From Bacteriovoracaceae bacterium UBA2428 (lineage in GTDB: Bacteria > Bdellovibrionota > UBA2428), in assembly GCA_002343545.1 (NCBI GenBank), contig DDRA01000038.1, positions 1 through 9,164 on the forward strand: a stretch of DNA of 9,164 nt, in the 5' to 3' direction. The translations under genes were made by a program, and so were the position numbers. Positions 6,121 through 9,164 of this stretch are shown here, one piece after another; position 1 is the first letter of the stretch, and every line of letters starts with the position of its first letter. The notes under the pieces are model-generated. The model did no database searches. It was given only the letters and a program-made list of their open reading frames with translations, and was not told the DNA's origin.

Positions 6121-7311
6121 ATGGCGACCCCGTCGATTTTCCCGAAAGCGATCTATCTCTCCTGCCCCGTGCGCACGCCCATCGGCAAGTTCGGCGGCAG
6201 CTTGCAACGCTTCAGCGCGCCCGAACTCGCGACCCTCGCCTTGAAGGAAGGCCTCCAGCGAGCCGACGGCTTGGCCCCGGCCGAGCTCGTCTTCATGGGT
6301 CACGGACGCCAAGCCGGCGCGGGCCCCAACCCGGCGCGCCAGGCCACGATCTTCGCCGGGCTTCCCCCGGAAGTCCCCGCCGTCACCGTCAACCAAGCCT
6401 GCGCCTCGGGCCTCGCTTCGATCATCGCGGCTTGCGACCGCATCGCGCTCGGCAAGGCCCACGTCGCTTGGGCCGGCGGGGTCGAAAGCATGTCGAACAC
6501 GCCTTACTTCCTGCCGCAGGCGCGCTGGGGTTACCGCATGGGCCACGCTCCGCTCGTCGACGGGATGACGAAGGACGGCTTCTTCTGTCCGATGTCGGAC
6601 ATGGTCATGGGCGAGACGGTCGAGAACTTCCTGGTGCCCGAGTTCAAGGTCTCGCGCGAAGAGCAAGACGCCTACGCGCTCGAGACCCAGCTACGCGCCG
6701 CCCGCGCGTGGCAGGCAGGTCACTTCAAAGCCGAGACTTTCGCGATCGCGGCCGACGGCAAGAAACCCGGCCTCGACCACGACGAACATCGCCGCGAAGA
6801 CACGACGGCCGAATCGCTCGCGAAGCTCGGCCCCGTCTTCAAGGCCCGCGACGGTCGCGCGCCCACGATCACCGCGGGCAACTCGAGCGGCATCACGGAC
6901 GGCGCCGCCTTCGTGCGGGTGAGCGACGCGCGCGACGCCGGCACCGTCGCCGAGATCCTCGACTACGAAGTCGTCGCGCTCGACCCGCGACGCATGGGCA
7001 TCGGGCCCGTGCCCGCCGTGCGCAATCTCCTCGCCCGACGAGGGCTGCAGATCGGCGATATCGAAGCCTTCGAAGTCAACGAGGCCTTCGCCGCCCAAGT
7101 CATCGCCTGCCAACGCGACCTCAAGATCCCGACGGAACGCCTCAACGCCTGGGGCGGATCCATCGCGCTCGGCCACCCGATCGGCGCGACGGGCACGCGC
7201 ATCACCGTCACGCTCCTGAGCCGCCTCCGCGACAAGCCCGGCGCCCTGGGCCTGGCCACCCTCTGCGTGAGCGGCGGTATGGGCGTGGCGCTTCTCGTGA
7301 GGTCAGTGTAA
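6121..7311 (+). CDS. Thiolase family acetyl-CoA C-acyltransferase (396 aa)
   Basis: Cytoplasmic thiolase joining two acetyl-CoA to acetoacetyl-CoA or, in reverse, cleaving a 3-ketoacyl-CoA. All catalytic landmarks are present: nucleophile Cys94 in NQACASG, NEAFA (320-324), His352 in GHPIGATG, and Cys382 in CVSGGMG (general acid/base). Length fits the biosynthetic/acetoacetyl-CoA thiolase group, about 390-395 residues. The start at 6121 matches the family N-terminus (a short stretch before the VRTPIGKFGG motif at 17-26) and sits directly after a promoter-like element with no Shine-Dalgarno. It stands alone: no hydroxyacyl-CoA dehydrogenase or enoyl-CoA hydratase is alongside. The only partner is the divergent aminotransferase, which suggests a role at the acetyl-CoA end of amino-acid degradation, or polyhydroxybutyrate or ketone metabolism. 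A hairpin follows the stop. Family sure; direction and chain-length preference not determinable here. Confidence 0.96.
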   Translation: MATPSIFPKAIYLSCPVRTPIGKFGGSLQRFSAPELATLALKEGLQRADGLAPAELVFMGHGRQAGAGPNPARQATIFAGLPPEVPAVTVNQACASGLASIIAACDRIALGKAHVAWAGGVESMSNTPYFLPQARWGYRMGHAPLVDGMTKDGFFCPMSDMVMGETVENFLVPEFKVSREEQDAYALETQLRAARAWQAGHFKAETFAIAADGKKPGLDHDEHRREDTTAESLAKLGPVFKARDGRAPTITAGNSSGITDGAAFVRVSDARDAGTVAEILDYEVVALDPRRMGIGPVPAVRNLLARRGLQIGDIEAFEVNEAFAAQVIACQRDLKIPTERLNAWGGSIALGHPIGATGTRITVTLLSRLRDKPGALGLATLCVSGGMGVALLVRSV

Positions 7312-7343
7312 AAGATCTTTCGTCGAAAACGCCGCGGGGGCGG

Positions 7344-7379
7344 AATCTCGGCGCCCACCTCGACACGGGCGCCGAAATT
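7344..7379 (+). terminator. Likely terminator hairpin after the thiolase gene
   Basis: CGGCGCCC (7349-7356) pairs perfectly with GGGCGCCG (7367-7374) around a 10-nt loop. One more T-A pair closes it, and after one mismatch AAT/ATT extends the stem. It begins 32 nt after the thiolase stop. The T-tract is only three bases, so termination may be imperfect. Confidence 0.55.
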
Positions 7380-7408
7380 TCGCTCCGGCAAGGCGTGAGC
7401 GACGACGT

Positions 7409-7420
7409 GTACTAAAGTAC
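7409..7420. promoter_or_regulatory. Short inverted repeat and -10-like element upstream of tRNA-Leu
   Basis: GTACT, AA, AGTAC forms a 5-bp inverted repeat inside an otherwise GC-rich stretch. It contains TAAAGT (7413-7418), which could be the -10 of the tRNA promoter with a leader of about 40 nt. No clear -35 is seen. Tentative. Confidence 0.3.
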
Positions 7421-7466
7421 TCTAGGAGCGAGCAACGCCGCCTAAGCGGAATTGCGGCGACCGTGA

Positions 7467-7551
7467 GCCCGGATGGTGAAATTGGTAGACACGCGGGTCT
7501 TAGAAGCCCGTGCCGTAAGGCGTGAAGGTTCGAGTCCTTTTCCGGGCACCA
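7467..7551 (+). tRNA. tRNA-Leu (anticodon TAG), CCA encoded
   Basis: The acceptor stem GCCCGGA (7467-7473) pairs with TCCGGGC (7541-7547), followed by the A discriminator and an encoded CCA (7549-7551). The anticodon stem CGGGT/GCCCG encloses loop CTTAGAA with anticodon TAG, reading CUA leucine codons. A long variable arm (TGCCGTAAGGCG region) marks it as a class II tRNA, as expected for leucine. The T-arm is GAAGG, TTCGAGT, CCTTT. It ends 10 nt before the stop codon of the convergent small secreted protein gene, with no terminator between them. Confidence 0.97.
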
Positions 7552-7561
7552 GATTCCAGAT

Positions 7562-7891
7562 TCAGAACGGGATACGCTGACAAGCCTTCGCGATCGTGTC
7601 CCAATTCGTCAGCAAGCGGCATTGCGACTCGCCCGAGAAACGGAAAAAAATACCGGACCAGTTCGTATTATCGAACTTCGAGCAATCGTCGAGTTCCGAG
7701 ACCGCGGCGATGCGGATCGTACAACCCGAATCGCGAAAGAGATGGGCAATGCGGCCGCCGCCACCCCCGCCCGATCCGTTGCCGCTACAAACGTAGGTCC
7801 TGCCGTTTACCGTAACGGAGATCTGATCTTGGGCCTGGGCGAAAGCCGGGGCCGCCACGAGCGCAGCGAGAGCCAAGAGGGAGTTTTTCAT
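7562..7891 (-). CDS. Small secreted five-cysteine protein of unknown function (109 aa)
   Basis: Unrecognised family. Residues 1-18 (MKNSLLALAALVAAPAFA) are a clean Sec signal peptide with AFA before the cut. The mature part opens with QISVTVNGRTYVCSG, then a flexible GSGGGGGG stretch (39-46), then a compact domain. Cysteines are at 35, 57, 70, 91 and 104; the odd number leaves one unpaired or shared between subunits. The ATG at 7891 is chosen because AAAGGA lies at normal distance; the ATG at 7897 abuts that Shine-Dalgarno, and longer forms of the frame run antisense through the neighbouring hydrolase gene. Base composition is lower in GC than the rest (28 of 60 bases at 7621-7680 by hand count), so it may be a later arrival. 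It is convergent with tRNA-Leu and divergent from the lipoprotein hydrolase. No enzymatic motif is visible; a small binding or structural role is possible. Confidence 0.8.
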   Translation of the reverse strand: MKNSLLALAALVAAPAFAQAQDQISVTVNGRTYVCSGNGSGGGGGGRIAHLFRDSGCTIRIAAVSELDDCSKFDNTNWSGIFFRFSGESQCRLLTNWDTIAKACQRIPF

Positions 7892-7935
7892 AGACATCCT
7901 TTCGAAGCGAAGCACCGCGTTTCGCTTGAGCAGTG

Positions 7936-7943
7936 ACCTAGCA
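7936..7943 (-). promoter_or_regulatory. Putative -10 region of the small secreted protein gene
   Basis: Minus strand TGCTAGGT, the third copy of TGCTAG in the window, oriented toward the gene and 44 nt upstream of its ATG. Unlike the other two copies it would give a leader of about 35-40 nt, which carries the AAAGGA Shine-Dalgarno. The hexamer TAGGTC lacks the final T, so the match is partial. Confidence 0.35.
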
Positions 7944-8088
7944 AAAGTCTTCGCGATCCGGGCGCCTACATTTCGACCCGCGCCGCCGGGCAAACGCTTA
8001 CACGGATTTAAAACTGAGCACTTAGGAGAAGCGCGTTCGTCGATGCACGCCTGGATTTTGGCGCCCCATTTGCCTCGCCTCCTCGGGC

Positions 8089-8113
8089 TACAATGAAGAA
8101 TCCAAAAAGGGGG
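8089..8113 (+). promoter_or_regulatory. Promoter -10 and Shine-Dalgarno of the lipoprotein hydrolase gene
   Basis: GCTACAAT contains TACAAT (8089-8094), five of six matches to TATAAT. AAGGGGG (8107-8113) is a strong Shine-Dalgarno 6 nt before the ATG at 8120. The in-frame ATG at 8093 overlaps the -10 and so cannot be the start if this promoter is used. The -35 is not obvious. Confidence 0.5.
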
Positions 8114-8119
8114 ACTTTC

Positions 8120-9088
8120 ATGATCCGAACTCGTTTCGTCCTGCTCGGGGCTCTCGCCGCTTGCAGCTCCGCCACGTCCACGCGCGAACTCGCGAGCTCG
8201 ACGCCCGTTCAACAAACGCCCCAAGCGCCGGCCTGGCGATACCTCGAAGGCGGCTACGTTCACACGCTCAACGGCAAGCCCACGGTATTGCGCGTCGGCG
8301 TGCACGAAGCGAGCGCGCCGCTGCAAGGATGCGCGCTTTACTTCGAAGGACTCGGGGACTCGATCGCGAACCAGACGTGGCTCTTCGAGAAACTCGCGAG
8401 TCACGGTTACCGCACCGTCGCGTTCGACTACGCCGGCCAAGGCGGGTCCGAAGGCAACATGAACGACGTCCGCGTCGTCGGCTCCCGTCATTCTCCGGAT
8501 CGGCAGATCGGCCGCATGGCCGAAGGCGCCTGGAAAGCCGGACGCACGCGCTTCGACGGCCAACCTTGCGGCGACATGCCCGATCTTCTCGTCGGCTGGT
8601 CCACGGGCGGGCTCGAAGTCTACCGCTGGGCGGTCGAAGGACGCGCTAAGAAAGTCCTCCTCTTCGCGCCCGGCTTGCGCGTGCGATTCTTCGTGGGCGA
8701 AGCCGACCAGCATCCGACCCGCGTCGTGACGCTCGAGCCGGTGATGACCCCGGCTTCGCTGACGCGCGCGGCGGAGAACGGCACCTTCACGCACGTCGAG
8801 CCGGCGCGCCCCAACCACCCCCTCAAGGCGCCCTTCTTCGCGAACGATCTCATCGTGTCGAGCTTCAAGAGCGCGAGCGTTTCCGTGTCGCCCGCGGTGA
8901 AAGGCCTCGTATTCCTCGCCGGCGACGACACCTACGTCCCCTCGGACAAGGTCGAGAAGATCCTGGCCAAGCGCGCACCGCACTTCGAGATCGTGAACTT
9001 CCCCGGCGCCCGCCACGAGATCATGAACGAGACCGACGACGTGCGCGAGACCGTGGCCAAGCGCCTCGAAGCCTTCCTGGCCCCGTAG
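8120..9088 (+). CDS. Lipoprotein alpha/beta-hydrolase, lysophospholipase/monoacylglycerol-lipase-like (322 aa)
   Basis: Probable outer-membrane-anchored esterase or lipase. MIRTRFVLLGALAAC carries a lipobox (LAAC, Cys15) with Ser at +2. The fold shows the usual order: FEGLGDS (76-81, oxyanion-hole region), VAFDYAGQGGSEG (100-112), nucleophile elbow GWSTGG with Ser161, acid Asp269 or Asp270 in LAGDDTYVP, and His299 in PGARHEIMNE. That last motif is typical of PldB-like lysophospholipases and monoglyceride lipases, so a lipid ester is the likeliest substrate, though other esters are possible. Length without the signal is normal for the family. The start at 8120 is set by AAGGGGG and by the signal peptide; the frame opens at 8093 but that ATG lies in the -10. 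The gene stands alone, divergent from the small secreted protein and followed by tRNA-Pro. Lipid anchoring of this fold at the cell surface would suit attack on external or host lipids, which is inference. Confidence 0.9.
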   Translation: MIRTRFVLLGALAACSSATSTRELASSTPVQQTPQAPAWRYLEGGYVHTLNGKPTVLRVGVHEASAPLQGCALYFEGLGDSIANQTWLFEKLASHGYRTVAFDYAGQGGSEGNMNDVRVVGSRHSPDRQIGRMAEGAWKAGRTRFDGQPCGDMPDLLVGWSTGGLEVYRWAVEGRAKKVLLFAPGLRVRFFVGEADQHPTRVVTLEPVMTPASLTRAAENGTFTHVEPARPNHPLKAPFFANDLIVSSFKSASVSVSPAVKGLVFLAGDDTYVPSDKVEKILAKRAPHFEIVNFPGARHEIMNETDDVRETVAKRLEAFLAP

Positions 9089-9111
9089 GATCGAAGATCT
9101 CTCTGTGTTAA

Positions 9112-9129
9112 GAAGGGTCCGAGCCCTTC
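9112..9129. terminator. Hairpin between the hydrolase gene and tRNA-Pro
   Basis: GAAGGG (9112-9117) pairs perfectly with CCCTTC (9124-9129) around the 6-nt loop TCCGAG. It starts 23 nt after the hydrolase stop and ends 7 nt before the tRNA. There is no T-run, so it may be a weak terminator or a processing signal. Confidence 0.35.
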
Positions 9130-9136
9130 ACGAAAT

Positions 9137-9164
9137 CGGCGAGTAGCGCAGCCTGGTAGCGCAT
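9137..9164 (+). tRNA. tRNA-Pro, 5' portion (cut by the window edge)
   Basis: CGGCGAG fits the acceptor 5' strand of a tRNA starting with C, as bacterial tRNA-Pro does. It is followed by TA and a D-arm with GCGC, AGCCTGGTA, GCGC. The D-arm sequence matches the common tRNA-Pro pattern; initiator tRNA also begins with C but has a different D-stem. The anticodon lies outside the window, so the identity is inferred. Confidence 0.75.

Noticed and set aside
6432..7415. Plus-strand frame of 327 codons overlapping the thiolase in another phase
   Set aside because: Extremely Arg-rich out-of-frame shadow. The thiolase frame carries every catalytic motif.
7551..7563. AGATTC direct repeat at the 3' end of tRNA-Leu, considered as an att remnant
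   Set aside because: Only 6 bp, tandem, and without a second distant copy of the tRNA end or an integrase in the window.
8093..8119. ATG at 8093 as start of the lipoprotein hydrolase
   Set aside because: It overlaps the TACAAT -10 element and lacks a Shine-Dalgarno. The ATG at 8120 has AAGGGGG and begins a proper lipoprotein signal peptide.
7562..9016. 484-codon minus-strand frame extending the small secreted protein far upstream
   Set aside because: The extension runs antisense through the alpha/beta hydrolase and across the divergent promoter region. Only the part from 7891 has a Shine-Dalgarno and a signal peptide.
1..9164. CRISPR arrays, insertion sequences, phage genes, toxin-antitoxin pairs, riboswitches
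   Set aside because: I saw no regularly spaced repeats, transposase or integrase motifs, paired small toxin-antitoxin frames or long conserved leader structures on either strand.

Overview
The window reads like chromosomal DNA of a GC-rich Gram-negative bacterium. It encodes two lipoproteins with Ser at +2 (an outer-membrane sorting signature), several signal-peptide proteins with multiple cysteines, and ordinary bacterial metabolic enzymes. The abundance of unrecognised exported proteins next to amino-acid catabolism genes recalls Bdellovibrionota or former deltaproteobacteria. That placement is a guess from style and has no marker gene behind it.

Left two thirds (1-6025), all on the minus strand, in transcription order: a class III PLP aminotransferase (4685-6025); a large secreted protein with faint lysozyme/lytic-transglycosylase motifs (3097-4611); a lipoprotein with NlpC/P60-like Cys and His motifs (1419-3005); a small secreted protein whose start overlaps the previous stop as ATGA (910-1422); and an aldehyde dehydrogenase, probably of the 1-pyrroline-5-carboxylate type, that runs off the left edge (1-820). 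The three exported proteins sit together between two metabolic enzymes, and the first two carry motifs pointing to the cell wall.

Middle (6026-7466): a 95-bp divergent control region separates the aminotransferase from a plus-strand thiolase (6121-7311). The region holds an inverted repeat (CGAGTCG, 21 nt, CGACTCG) and likely -10 elements for both genes. A strong GC-rich hairpin follows the thiolase.

Right (7467-9164): tRNA-Leu(TAG) and the 5' part of a tRNA-Pro bracket a divergent pair. One is a small, lower-GC, five-cysteine secreted protein (minus). The other is a lipoprotein alpha/beta hydrolase with a visible Ser-Asp-His triad (plus).

The most notable regulatory signal is that the aldehyde dehydrogenase and the thiolase share the same start-site layout, TGCTAGnnT, then 7 nt ending in GGC, then ATG, without a Shine-Dalgarno. 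This suggests leaderless transcripts from a common extended -10 element. The exported proteins, apart from the translationally coupled one, instead have clear Shine-Dalgarno sequences. No CRISPR array, insertion sequence, phage gene or obvious defence system is visible. No gene-free stretch exceeds 300 bases; the longest is 7892-8119 (228 bases), which holds the divergent promoters of the last two protein genes.
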